DNA of 5,271 nucleotides, taken from NCBI GenBank assembly GCA_007124395.1, contig SLFF01000328.1, positions 1 through 5,271 on the forward strand, read 5' to 3'. How positions within the stretch are numbered: the first letter of the stretch is position 1; every line of letters begins with the position of its first letter. The notes under the pieces were generated by a model. The model was not told where the DNA came from. It saw only the letters and a program-made list of their open reading frames with translations, and made no database searches. Source of the DNA: Thermomicrobiaceae bacterium (GTDB lineage Bacteria > Chloroflexota > Chloroflexia > Thermomicrobiales > Thermomicrobiaceae). The position numbers were made by a program, and so were the translations under genes. Below, one piece after another: positions 1 through 5,190 of this stretch.

Positions 1-308
1 CCACCGGCGGCGCCGATCCACGTATGCGGCATCTCGCTCAACTCGTGGTCCGCTGGTGCCGTGTAGCTTCCTTCGACAAACGCCGGCAGTGAATCGATAC
101 TATCCGACGAGACGTTCAGGTGAACGCCGTCTTCATCGATCCGTGCAACCAGCTCGATGTCGACAACCCGATCAGTGCTGACGAACGTACCTTCTTTGAT
201 CAGGAATTCGCGAACCACTTTCGCGTCGGCATCGACAATAAGTCGTTCAACCTCACCGACCTTTTCGCCATCACTTGCGTAGACGTCTTTTCCAAGTTCA
301 AGATCCAT
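1..308 (-). CDS. PRC-barrel domain protein (partial, C-terminus beyond window)
   Basis: The minus strand is open from an ATG at 308 down to the left edge, giving 102 residues with no stop. The protein begins MDLELGKDVYASDGEKVGEV and continues with an alternating strand pattern (ERLIVDADAKVVREFLIKEG, then a TDRVVDIELVARIDEDGVHL region). This is the usual PRC-barrel pattern: LGK.VY...GEKVG near the start, a DxD-type turn, then paired hydrophobic strands ending in an 'LP.F/Y' segment, here SLPAFVEG at about residues 77-84. PRC barrels are small beta-barrel modules found in RimM, in photosynthetic reaction-centre H subunits and in many stand-alone or stress-associated bacterial proteins, so the fold does not give a specific role. 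A GGAG (complement of 319-322) lies 10 nt upstream of the ATG, supporting this start. It is transcribed away from the metal transporter. Whether a second domain follows the barrel cannot be seen. Confidence 0.85.
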   Translation of the reverse strand, partial: MDLELGKDVYASDGEKVGEVERLIVDADAKVVREFLIKEGTFVSTDRVVDIELVARIDEDGVHLNVSSDSIDSLPAFVEGSYTAPADHELSEMPHTWIGAAG

Positions 309-338
309 AGTGTCTGTGCTCCGTTTCTAATTTCCGCA

Positions 339-355
339 TTCCCCGAGTTGGGGAA
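339..355. repeat. Short inverted repeat TTCCCC-N5-GGGGAA
   Basis: Perfect 6-bp arms are separated by GAGTT, located 31 nt upstream of the PRC-barrel start codon. The size and symmetry suit a dimeric regulator site. A small RNA hairpin in the PRC-barrel leader is equally possible. There is no U-run, so it is not a typical terminator. Confidence 0.45.
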
Positions 356-391
356 GAGTGCGACGATAACTTCCTATGAACGCAAACGCTG

Positions 392-436
392 TGCCAGTTT
401 TTACGCATCGCTGCCAGGGTTCGCTGAATTCTGCCA
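392..436 (+). repeat. Three TGCCA direct repeats with exact 20-nt period
   Basis: TGCCA occurs at 392-396, 412-416 and 432-436, each 20 nt apart (about two helical turns), between the palindrome and the transporter gene. The flanks are only partly alike (GTGCCAG, CTGCCAG, CTGCCAA). It could be an iterated binding site on one face of the DNA, but the unit is short and chance is not excluded. Confidence 0.35.
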
Positions 437-487
437 ATCCGAGCGGTAAAATCGAGGATATTGGGGATTCGTCCAACCATTGCTACT

Positions 488-491
488 GGAG
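488..491 (+). promoter_or_regulatory. Shine-Dalgarno GGAG that fixes the TTG start of the transporter
   Basis: GGAG lies 8 nt before TTG at 500. The upstream alternative TTG at 461 has a GAGG only 3 nt away, too close to work well. The 500 start also gives a textbook signal peptide (short, basic n-region), which the 461 start would bury. Confidence 0.7.
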
Positions 492-499
492 CTTCACTT

Positions 500-2179
500 T
501 TGATTCATCGACGCCTGCTTCGGCTTCTCGGCGTGATCTCGATCCTGATGCTGCTGGCGGGGATTCCCGCTGGGCATCCGGGTTCGAACTCAGTTTCTGC
601 CCACCCACTCGGTGAACTGACAATCAATCATTTCAGTGAGCTGACATTCTCCGAGGAGACGGTTACGGTTCGCTATGTCATCGATTTCGCCGAGTTATCA
701 ACGCTGGAGCAAATCAGACGAATCGATGGTGCCAACCAGTGGGATGTCGCCGGTGCGGATCTGGACGCCTACCTGGAGATCGTTGTCCCGGAGTTTCTGG
801 ATGGGCTGGATCTGACGATCGATGAGCAGCAGGTCGAGCTTCAGGAGATCGACAGTGACGCCTGGTTTCATGAAGGAAACTGGGGCTTCGAACTCTTGCG
901 GGTAGAAGTCACCGCCACTGGTGATCTGCCAGCGACGATCGATGATGAAGTGGCCGGGCGATACGTGGTTCGCAATTTCCCCGGTCGTCTGGGCTGGCAC
1001 GAAGTCGTTATGCCGGCCGGTGACGAGATCGCGGTCACCGAAACCGATGCGCTCCGGGCCACTGTAACCGAGGAGCTCCTGGACTATCCGGACGTGACTG
1101 AAGAAGAGTCGCTGCAGATCTACGACGTCGATTTCACACTGTCGCCAGCGTCGGATGATGCTGAGGAGTCACCCGGTGCGCTTGTCGAGCGAGAGGACGG
1201 TGCGGTCGGCACGCTGCAGCGGCTGATGAACTCCGCCGAGCGACTGGTGGATCTGGAGAGCGGATCCAGTGTAGCGGTGTTGCTGACCATGCTGGGTGCG
1301 TTCGCCTGGGGCGCGGTTCATGCACTCTCCCCCGGCCATGGCAAAGCCGTTGTCGGAGCCTATCTGGTCGGGAGTCGCGGCACTCCGAAACATGCAATCT
1401 TCCTCGGACTGACGGTGACTGCCACGCATACGGCGGGGATTTTTGCGCTCGGTATCGTTGCTCTGACGCTTTCTCACCTGATCTTGCCGGAGACGGTGTT
1501 CCCCTATCTCAGTATGCTGTCTGGTGTTCTGGTGATTCTGATCGGTCTGAGTATTGGGTACCGGCGGTATCGTGCCTACCAGACCACCGGCATCGCCGAC
1601 GATCATGGGCATCACCATCACGGCCATGATCACGGGCATTCACACGATCACCATCACCATGATCACGGCCATGAACACGACCACGGTCACTCACACAGCC
1701 ATGACCATCATAACGATCATGATCACGGACATTCACACGATCACCCTCACCATGCTCATGAACATAGTCACGACCATGATCACGGGCATTCGCACGGCCA
1801 TAGTCATATCCACGGTCATCATGGTCACAGCCATTTGCCGCCGGGAGCCGACGGCAGCGATGTGACGTGGCGCAGCCTCCTCGCGCTCGGCGTCAGTGGG
1901 GGAATGGTTCCCTGCCCGTCCGCGCTGGTCCTGCTACTCGGCGCCATCGCGCTGGGGAGGCTCGAGTTCGGCCTGATACTGGTACTGGTGTTCAGCATCG
2001 GACTGGCGGCAGTGTTGACCGCTATCGGTCTGCTGATGGTCTACCTGCGTTCAGTCTTCGAGCGCTTCTCGTTCGAGACCCGTGCTCCTGGATTGCTCCC
2101 CGTACTCAGCTCGCTGGCGATTGCCTCCGCCGGCGTGATTATCGTCGTCGGTGCGATGGCCGAGACGGGGTTGATCTGA
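500..2179 (+). CDS. Nickel/cobalt transporter, NicO/RcnA type, with exported N-terminal domain and His-rich loop
   Basis: This 559-residue membrane protein probably moves Ni2+ or Co2+ across the cytoplasmic membrane. Residues 1-33 look like a signal peptide (basic HRR, hydrophobic core, then VSA before HPLGELT). Residues 34 to about 245 form an exported, acid-rich domain. Six membrane segments follow, at roughly 255-275, 299-329 (long), 333-353, 459-485, 490-516 and 531-555. Family signatures are HALSPGHGK at 274-282, the THT of TVTATHTAG at 309-311, and SGGMVPCPSALVLLLGAI around 466-483, all typical of NicO/RcnA transporters. Between the third and fourth segments, residues 369-445 contain about 43 His among Asp, Gly and Ser, a likely metal-binding loop. 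RcnA homologues export Ni/Co, while other NicO members are linked to uptake, so the direction is not settled. The gene stands alone and converges on the next operon. The TTG at 500 is chosen for its GGAG and for the signal peptide; 461 (TTG) is the alternative. Confidence 0.9.
   Translation: MIHRRLLRLLGVISILMLLAGIPAGHPGSNSVSAHPLGELTINHFSELTFSEETVTVRYVIDFAELSTLEQIRRIDGANQWDVAGADLDAYLEIVVPEFLDGLDLTIDEQQVELQEIDSDAWFHEGNWGFELLRVEVTATGDLPATIDDEVAGRYVVRNFPGRLGWHEVVMPAGDEIAVTETDALRATVTEELLDYPDVTEEESLQIYDVDFTLSPASDDAEESPGALVEREDGAVGTLQRLMNSAERLVDLESGSSVAVLLTMLGAFAWGAVHALSPGHGKAVVGAYLVGSRGTPKHAIFLGLTVTATHTAGIFALGIVALTLSHLILPETVFPYLSMLSGVLVILIGLSIGYRRYRAYQTTGIADDHGHHHHGHDHGHSHDHHHHDHGHEHDHGHSHSHDHHNDHDHGHSHDHPHHAHEHSHDHDHGHSHGHSHIHGHHGHSHLPPGADGSDVTWRSLLALGVSGGMVPCPSALVLLLGAIALGRLEFGLILVLVFSIGLAAVLTAIGLLMVYLRSVFERFSFETRAPGLLPVLSSLAIASAGVIIVVGAMAETGLI
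1604..1834 (+). repeat. His-rich loop coding tract with in-frame degenerate repeats
   Basis: The tract encodes residues 369-445 of the transporter. The 22-28-nt unit beginning CATGATCACGG recurs at 1625, 1658, 1718 and 1775. The 1625 and 1718 copies agree over 28 nt with one mismatch; the 1775 copy agrees over 22 nt with one mismatch; the 1658 copy is more diverged. Offsets (33, 93 and 150 nt) are all multiples of three, so the frame is kept. The pattern suggests expansion by slippage or unequal recombination under selection for His/Asp/Gly/Ser codons. Confidence 0.85.
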
Positions 2180-2212
2180 TATCGGTTACCGGGTACGCCA
2201 GAACCGTATAGC
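2180..2212. other. Short convergent gap between transporter and split-barrel operon
   Basis: Only 33 nt separate the two convergent stop codons. CGGTT at 2183-2187 can pair with AACCG at 2202-2206 (14-nt loop), but the 5-bp stem is weak and has no T-run. I cannot support a real terminator here, so transcripts may run into each other. Confidence 0.4.
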
Positions 2213-2677
2213 TCAGTCTGCCTTGCGCTGCTTTCGCCACTCTTCAGCACGCTCCTGAAGTCGATGGATGTCATCCCACGGCACTGACGGGCGCTCGATG
2301 TTTCGATGATTCAAATAAGCATTGCCCCGGTGCCTGATCGTGCGCAGTGTCTTGATCGCATCCAGCCCCGAAGCTGGTCGAGGTGCTCCGATCGTCGATG
2401 CCGGAACGAAGTAGTGACCGTCACCGGTCCTGACCAACGTTCCGCGAATCAGGAACTGCGCGAGATCCCAGAGGTCTTCATTGTGGCTGTGCATCAGGAG
2501 CGATGCCTTGCCCGGCTGGATCTGGTCCGCATTCCTGGGAAGCTCGATCGTCAGGCGGCGATTCTTGCGATCGGCCATCGGCATGCAGCGAACACTGAAC
2601 GGAAACCCGTTCTCGTCGAATCCGGTAAGCAATGCTGAATCGTGCGCTTCCAGCGCGTCGAGAATCTCATCCCACAT
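2213..2677 (-). CDS. Split-barrel (PNPOx-like) flavin/F420-type protein, second gene of pair
   Basis: This 154-residue soluble protein resembles the pyridoxamine-5'-phosphate-oxidase-like split-barrel family. Its N-terminal half reads as a helix (MWDEILDALEAHDSA) followed by paired strands (ALLTGFDENGFPFSVRCMPM at about 15-34, RLTIELP at 41-47, ASLLMHSHNEDLWDLAQFLIRGTL at about 58-81). The turn 'DENGFP' matches the family's common 'D.dG.P' hairpin. The C-terminal part (about 105-154) is unlike the core barrel: a basic stretch LRTIRHRGNAYLNHRN and then a charged helix ending in KQRKAD. Family members bind FMN, F420 or haem, and I cannot tell which, if any, applies here. The ATG at 2677 sits inside the end of the upstream gene (11-nt overlap) behind a GAGGTG, which points to translational coupling and possibly to a shared complex. 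True pyridoxamine phosphate oxidase is unlikely, as this is short for that enzyme. Confidence 0.65.
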   Translation of the reverse strand: MWDEILDALEAHDSALLTGFDENGFPFSVRCMPMADRKNRRLTIELPRNADQIQPGKASLLMHSHNEDLWDLAQFLIRGTLVRTGDGHYFVPASTIGAPRPASGLDAIKTLRTIRHRGNAYLNHRNIERPSVPWDDIHRLQERAEEWRKQRKAD

Positions 2678-3197
2678 AGCTGTTCACCTCGATCGACTGC
2701 ATAACCTCGGAGTAATCGCCAGACGGCCACCAGCAGATGCGGGTTGGCATCACCGTGATGTAGATCCTCATGTAGTAGACGTCCATGTACCAGCGCATGA
2801 GTGGGTTGGAGCTCATCATCTTTGAGGCTGGCTGCGGGCCCATGACCTTGTTCACCCAGAAGTCTTCGACTCCGTCCACCGATGTTCGAACCTCGCTATC
2901 GAGCTCGGCGGTTCCCTGAACGAGAACTATCGGCGGGTTTGCCAGTCCGGATCCGGTTGGATCGGTGTAGCTGAGTGAGATCTTCGGACTGCGACGGAGG
3001 TTGAAAATCTTTCCCGGCATGCCGATCGAGGTGCAGAGGAGAAAGTCGGCCGATTCGCGGCGGTACTGAACCACCACAGGCCATGTGATCGGGGTTCCGT
3101 CTTTTCCGACGGTTGATACCTCAGCGGTCAGCAGATCATCGAGGACTTGCTCGACATCCGCAGGTAGTTCAATACTTGATTGTGTTTCTGTGCCCAT
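2667..3197 (-). CDS. Split-barrel (PNPOx-like) flavin/F420-binding family protein, first gene of pair
   Basis: This 176-residue soluble protein has the split-barrel layout of pyridoxamine-phosphate-oxidase-like and F420/FMN-dependent proteins. It has a leading helix (LPADVEQVLDDLLTAEV), a strand hairpin with the 'TVGKDGTPITWPVVVQY' pattern at about 29-45, the family motif GKIFNLRRSPKISLSYTD at 62-79 (usually near the cofactor phosphate), and the strand VLVQGTAELD at 91-100. The tail is rich in Tyr, Met and Trp (RWYMDVYYMRIYI, then PTRICWWPSG), where family members often place the last barrel strand. The start at 3197 is chosen because GGGAG lies just upstream; ATGs at 3230 and 3242 in the same frame have no ribosome site. 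It is first in a two-gene operon and its last 11 nt overlap the next start. The substrate and cofactor are unknown. Confidence 0.8.
   Translation of the reverse strand: MGTETQSSIELPADVEQVLDDLLTAEVSTVGKDGTPITWPVVVQYRRESADFLLCTSIGMPGKIFNLRRSPKISLSYTDPTGSGLANPPIVLVQGTAELDSEVRTSVDGVEDFWVNKVMGPQPASKMMSSNPLMRWYMDVYYMRIYITVMPTRICWWPSGDYSEVMQSIEVNSYVG
2685..2690 (-). promoter_or_regulatory. Shine-Dalgarno GAGGTG inside the upstream gene, for the overlapped start at 2677
   Basis: Read on the minus strand, GAGGTG is followed by 7 nt and then ATG. The site lies within the coding region of the first split-barrel gene, so ribosomes finishing that gene pass over it. This supports the start at 2677 and coupled translation. 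Confidence 0.65.
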
Positions 3198-3201
3198 GGT
3201 G

Positions 3202-3206
3202 CTCCC
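3202..3206 (-). promoter_or_regulatory. Shine-Dalgarno GGGAG supporting the split-barrel start at 3197
   Basis: On the minus strand GGGAG is followed by CACC and then ATG. The 4-nt spacing is short but usable. It is the only ribosome-site-like sequence near any of the three in-frame ATGs (3242, 3230, 3197). Confidence 0.5.
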
Positions 3207-3291
3207 ATACGTAAGCGATCGCGTGTTCATGCAACCGAACATATCAATAATCGCGCAGATTTTAACACGATAGTGGCCCGACGCCGCTGAT

Positions 3292-3330
3292 TTGGCAACT
3301 GCTGTAATAATCAGAGTTGCATTGGCAAAT
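3292..3330. repeat. Repeated TTGGCAA elements with internal inverted repeat
   Basis: TTGGCAACT and TTGGCAAAT match in 8 of 9 positions and start exactly 30 nt apart. Between them, GCAACT and AGTTGC form an inverted repeat with a 14-nt spacer. The position, 28-66 nt before the glycogen synthase start, suits a regulator site. The evidence is pattern only. Confidence 0.35.
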
Positions 3331-3344
3331 CATTCGTTCGTATC

Positions 3345-3350
3345 GGGAGG
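3345..3350 (+). promoter_or_regulatory. Shine-Dalgarno GGGAGG fixing the GTG start of the glycogen synthase
   Basis: GGGAGG lies 7 nt before GTG at 3358, an ideal spacing. The frame is open further upstream (a TTG at 3292), but those extra 22 residues are not family-like, and known homologues begin just before the EYPP motif. Confidence 0.85.
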
Positions 3351-3357
3351 ATGCTAC

Positions 3358-4575
3358 GTGGGGGATTTGAAACGCGCCGTACTGTTTACAAATGAATATC
3401 CACCGAACATTTATGGCGGTGCCGGAGTACACGTCGAGTACTTGAGCAAGTCGCTGGCGAAGCTGATCGACGTCGAGGTGCGAGCCTTCGGAGATCAGAA
3501 CGAAGATCACGGCAATCTCCGGGTTCGCGGGTACCAGGGCTGGGACGAGTTGAGCGAGGGGACAGATCCGCGCTTCAAGGGCCCGCTGAACGCGATGTCC
3601 CGGAACCTCAAAATGGCCAAGGATCCGCTGGATGCGCAGATCGTTCACGCGCACACCTGGTACGCCGATATGGCGGCCTTCTACGCCAAGAAACTCTGGA
3701 AGGTGCCGATGGTTGCCTCGATTCATTCCCTGGAGCCACTCCGGCCCTGGAAGGAAGAGCAGCTCGGCAACGCCTACCACATGAGTTCCTGGATGGAGCG
3801 CACCGCGCTGGAGAATTCCGATGCGGTCATCGCCGTCTCTCAGGGAACCCGGCAGGACGTGCTGGACAACTTCGAAATCCCCGAAGAGAAGATTCACGTT
3901 ATCCATAATGGCATCGATCTGGCCGAGTATGTGAAGGCGACCGACACCTCTGCGCTGGAATCGTATGGAGTGGACCCGGATCGCCCCTATGTCCTGTTCG
4001 TTGGGCGAATTGCCCGACAGAAGGGGATCATTCATCTAGTCGAGGCGATCCCGCAGATCGACCCGGACCTGCAGGTTGTTCTGCTCGCCGGTGCCCCGGA
4101 TACGGCCGAGATCGGCCAGGAGATGAGCGACAAGGTCGCCGAGGCGGCTCGCCAGCGTGACGGGATCATCTGGATCGACAAGATGGTGACCCGGGAAGAA
4201 GCGATTCAGTTCTACTCCCACGCAGACGTCTTCTGCTGTCCATCGGTCTACGAGCCGTTCGGCATCATCAACCTCGAAGCCATGGCCTGCGAGACCGCCG
4301 TGGTTGCAGCCGCCATCGGCGGGATTCCAGAAGTTGTGGTTCCCGAGGAAACCGGATTGCTGATCGACCTGCCACTCAAGCCGGGCACGTTCGAGCCGGT
4401 CGATCCGGCTGGCTACGCAACCGCGCTGGCGGAGGGGATCAACCGTCTGGCAAAGGATTCCGAACTTCGCGCGAAGATGGGCAAGGCCGGGCGGAAGCGT
4501 GTCGAGGATCACTTCTCCTGGGACGCGATCGCCGAGCGAACGGTGGAACTCTACCGGTTGCTGGTCGAAGGATAG
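3358..4575 (+). CDS. glgA: Glycogen synthase / alpha-maltose-1-phosphate synthase, actinobacterial GlgM-GlgA type (GT4)
   Basis: This cytoplasmic 405-residue GT-B glycosyltransferase adds glucose from a nucleotide sugar in alpha-1,4-glucan synthesis. It closely resembles the mycobacterial enzyme Rv1212c (GlgA, also called GlgM), which joins ADP-glucose to glucose-1-phosphate to make maltose-1-phosphate for the GlgE route. Shared blocks are EYPPNIYGGAGVH (13-25, the Gly-rich loop), HAHTWY (97-102), HSLEPLRPWK (123-132), HNGID (183-187), GRIARQKG (216-223, conserved Arg/Lys for the donor phosphates) and CPSVYEPFGIINLEAMAC (294-311), which holds the retaining GT4 E-x7-E pair at E299 and E307. 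Length is about that of the mycobacterial protein and shorter than classical GT5 GlgA. GTG at 3358 is chosen for its ribosome site. No glgE, glgC or glgB is visible, so whether the product is maltose-1-phosphate or a longer glucan is undecided; glgM would be the alternative symbol. An unknown gene follows after 7 nt. Confidence 0.93.
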   Translation: MGDLKRAVLFTNEYPPNIYGGAGVHVEYLSKSLAKLIDVEVRAFGDQNEDHGNLRVRGYQGWDELSEGTDPRFKGPLNAMSRNLKMAKDPLDAQIVHAHTWYADMAAFYAKKLWKVPMVASIHSLEPLRPWKEEQLGNAYHMSSWMERTALENSDAVIAVSQGTRQDVLDNFEIPEEKIHVIHNGIDLAEYVKATDTSALESYGVDPDRPYVLFVGRIARQKGIIHLVEAIPQIDPDLQVVLLAGAPDTAEIGQEMSDKVAEAARQRDGIIWIDKMVTREEAIQFYSHADVFCCPSVYEPFGIINLEAMACETAVVAAAIGGIPEVVVPEETGLLIDLPLKPGTFEPVDPAGYATALAEGINRLAKDSELRAKMGKAGRKRVEDHFSWDAIAERTVELYRLLVEG

Positions 4576-4582
4576 GGATTCA

Positions 4583-5122
4583 ATGGACGAGCGCGCGCTT
4601 GATCCAGAAGATGTCGTAGCGTTCCGGATCGCGGCGAATGATGTGGTCGGGCTCTCTCGACGAGGGATCGAGGAGGCCCGGGAGGTGTTCCCTGAGCTGA
4701 TCGCCGCGATGGAGGGCCACGGCCCTGTGCCATCGTTCAATTTTCAGGCGCCTGACTACACAGGGCAGACTGGCGCCGAAGAAGTCGAGCCTGGCCACTT
4801 CCAGGTCACCGGTTTCGATGGTGGACAGGAAGCCTGGCACCTGGTGGTCTTCGCTCACATGGTTCGGGTCTATGCCTGGTCGGGCGATGATCGATTCGAG
4901 CGACAGCTGACGATTCTGAACGAACCTGGCGGGCTCGATCTTGGCGACATATCCACGCAAGATCTCTGGGACGCGATCTTCATGAATGCGCGTGTTAGCC
5001 GGTTCGGTGATGGACCGCTGGAGAACCAGTCGAACGGGATGACGTATGTCAGCAACGAAGTGCTGCGACGAGTTACCAGCGCGATCGAGCGGGGAGCCCG
5101 AATCGACCTGACTGTCGACTAG
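4583..5122 (+). CDS. Protein of unknown function coupled to the glycogen synthase gene (possible DUF6508-like C-terminus)
   Basis: This 179-residue soluble, acidic protein has no signal peptide or membrane segment. I cannot assign a function. The N-terminal part (about 1-45) is likely helical. The middle has strand-like pieces (GHFQVTGF at 71-78, EAWHLVVFAHMVRVYAW at 83-99). The C-terminal part (about 120-170) is helical and carries RVSRFGDGPLENQSNG followed by SNEVLRRV. As I recall the family, that R-x-x-RF-x-DG ... G ... LRR pattern resembles the end of DUF6508 proteins; this is a tentative match from memory. The ATG at 4583 is chosen over an upstream frame opening (4499, inside the glycogen gene) because AGGG at 4574-4577 precedes it closely. 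It starts 7 nt after the glycogen synthase stop and a hairpin follows its own stop, so the two genes are very likely one operon. The antisense open frame 4580-5161 is taken to be a shadow. Confidence 0.8.
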   Translation: MDERALDPEDVVAFRIAANDVVGLSRRGIEEAREVFPELIAAMEGHGPVPSFNFQAPDYTGQTGAEEVEPGHFQVTGFDGGQEAWHLVVFAHMVRVYAWSGDDRFERQLTILNEPGGLDLGDISTQDLWDAIFMNARVSRFGDGPLENQSNGMTYVSNEVLRRVTSAIERGARIDLTVD

Positions 5123-5141
5123 GCTAGCAATGCCGAACGAA

Positions 5142-5176
5142 AAGCCGGGACGCCAGATCATCTGGCGTCCCGGCTT
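5142..5176 (+). terminator. Perfect 16-bp hairpin, probable terminator of the glycogen operon
   Basis: AAGCCGGGACGCCAGA (5142-5157) is exactly complementary to 5161-5176, with a 3-nt loop TCA. It lies 19 nt after the last stop codon. The stem is strong and GC-rich but is not followed by a T-run on the plus strand (TTCGTGTCT). The minus-strand side has TTTT, so it may work better in that direction or act both ways. A 3' mRNA-stabilising stem is the alternative. Confidence 0.7.
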
Positions 5177-5190
5177 CGTGTCTAACGTCT

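Larger units (their letters stand above)
309..499. promoter_or_regulatory. Divergent intergenic region between the PRC-barrel gene and the metal transporter
   Basis: These 191 nt separate two divergently read genes and so should hold both promoters. I see no convincing sigma-70 -35/-10 pair. TAAAAT at 447-452 could be a -10 for the transporter but lacks a good -35 at normal spacing. Two ordered elements stand out: the inverted repeat TTCCCC-GAGTT-GGGGAA at 339-355, close to the PRC-barrel start, and TGCCA at 392, 412 and 432 with an exact 20-nt period, upstream of the transporter. Either could be an operator. Plus-strand open frames here (for example 120-449 and 376-615) are overlaps with the real genes and carry no recognisable protein. 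Confidence 0.5.
3198..3357. promoter_or_regulatory. Divergent intergenic region between split-barrel operon and glycogen synthase gene
   Basis: These 160 nt are visibly more AT-rich in the middle (about 3241-3330) than the flanking genes, as expected for a region with two opposed promoters. A weak minus-strand pair (TTAAAA, 16 nt, TATGTT, running from about 3263 down to 3236) could serve the split-barrel operon. I see no strong pair for the glycogen gene, although TAATAA at 3305-3310 is a possible -10. Direct repeats TTGGCAACT (3292-3300) and TTGGCAAAT (3322-3330) and the inverted pair GCAACT/AGTTGC (3295-3300, 3315-3320) flank that TAATAA and could be an operator. Confidence 0.45.

Noticed and set aside
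309..499. Cobalamin riboswitch upstream of the Ni/Co transporter
   Set aside because: I cannot find the conserved B12-box or the expected core, and the leader is short for one.
1509..1736. Minus-strand open frame rich in Asp, Arg, His and Gly across the same tract
   Set aside because: It is an antisense reading of the same repeats, so its composition is explained by the transporter codons.
1604..1834. Repeat tract considered as a CRISPR array or other DNA repeat element
   Set aside because: Units are unevenly spaced in DNA but always in frame, with no distinct spacers, and the tract is fully explained by the His-rich loop.
1554..1865. Open frame overlapping the His-rich tract, giving Ile/Thr/Met repeats
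   Set aside because: It is the +1 reading of the His codons (CAT/CAC/GAT). No start signal or domain is present and the overlapping transporter is certain.
2183..2206. CGGTT/AACCG stem between the convergent stops as a bidirectional terminator
   Set aside because: It has only 5 bp, a 14-nt loop and no T-run on either side.
3262..4035. 257-codon minus-strand frame inside the glycogen synthase gene
   Set aside because: It is antisense to a protein with full GT4 motifs, and its translation shows no recognisable family. Long antisense frames are common in GC-rich genes.
4036..4740. 234-codon minus-strand frame across the end of the glycogen gene and the start of the unknown gene
   Set aside because: It spans two plus-strand genes with good ribosome sites and has no family-like sequence.
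4580..5161. 193-codon minus-strand frame opposite the unknown gene
   Set aside because: The plus-strand frame has operon spacing, a ribosome site and patterned protein sequence. The minus start lies inside the hairpin loop and stem with no ribosome site.
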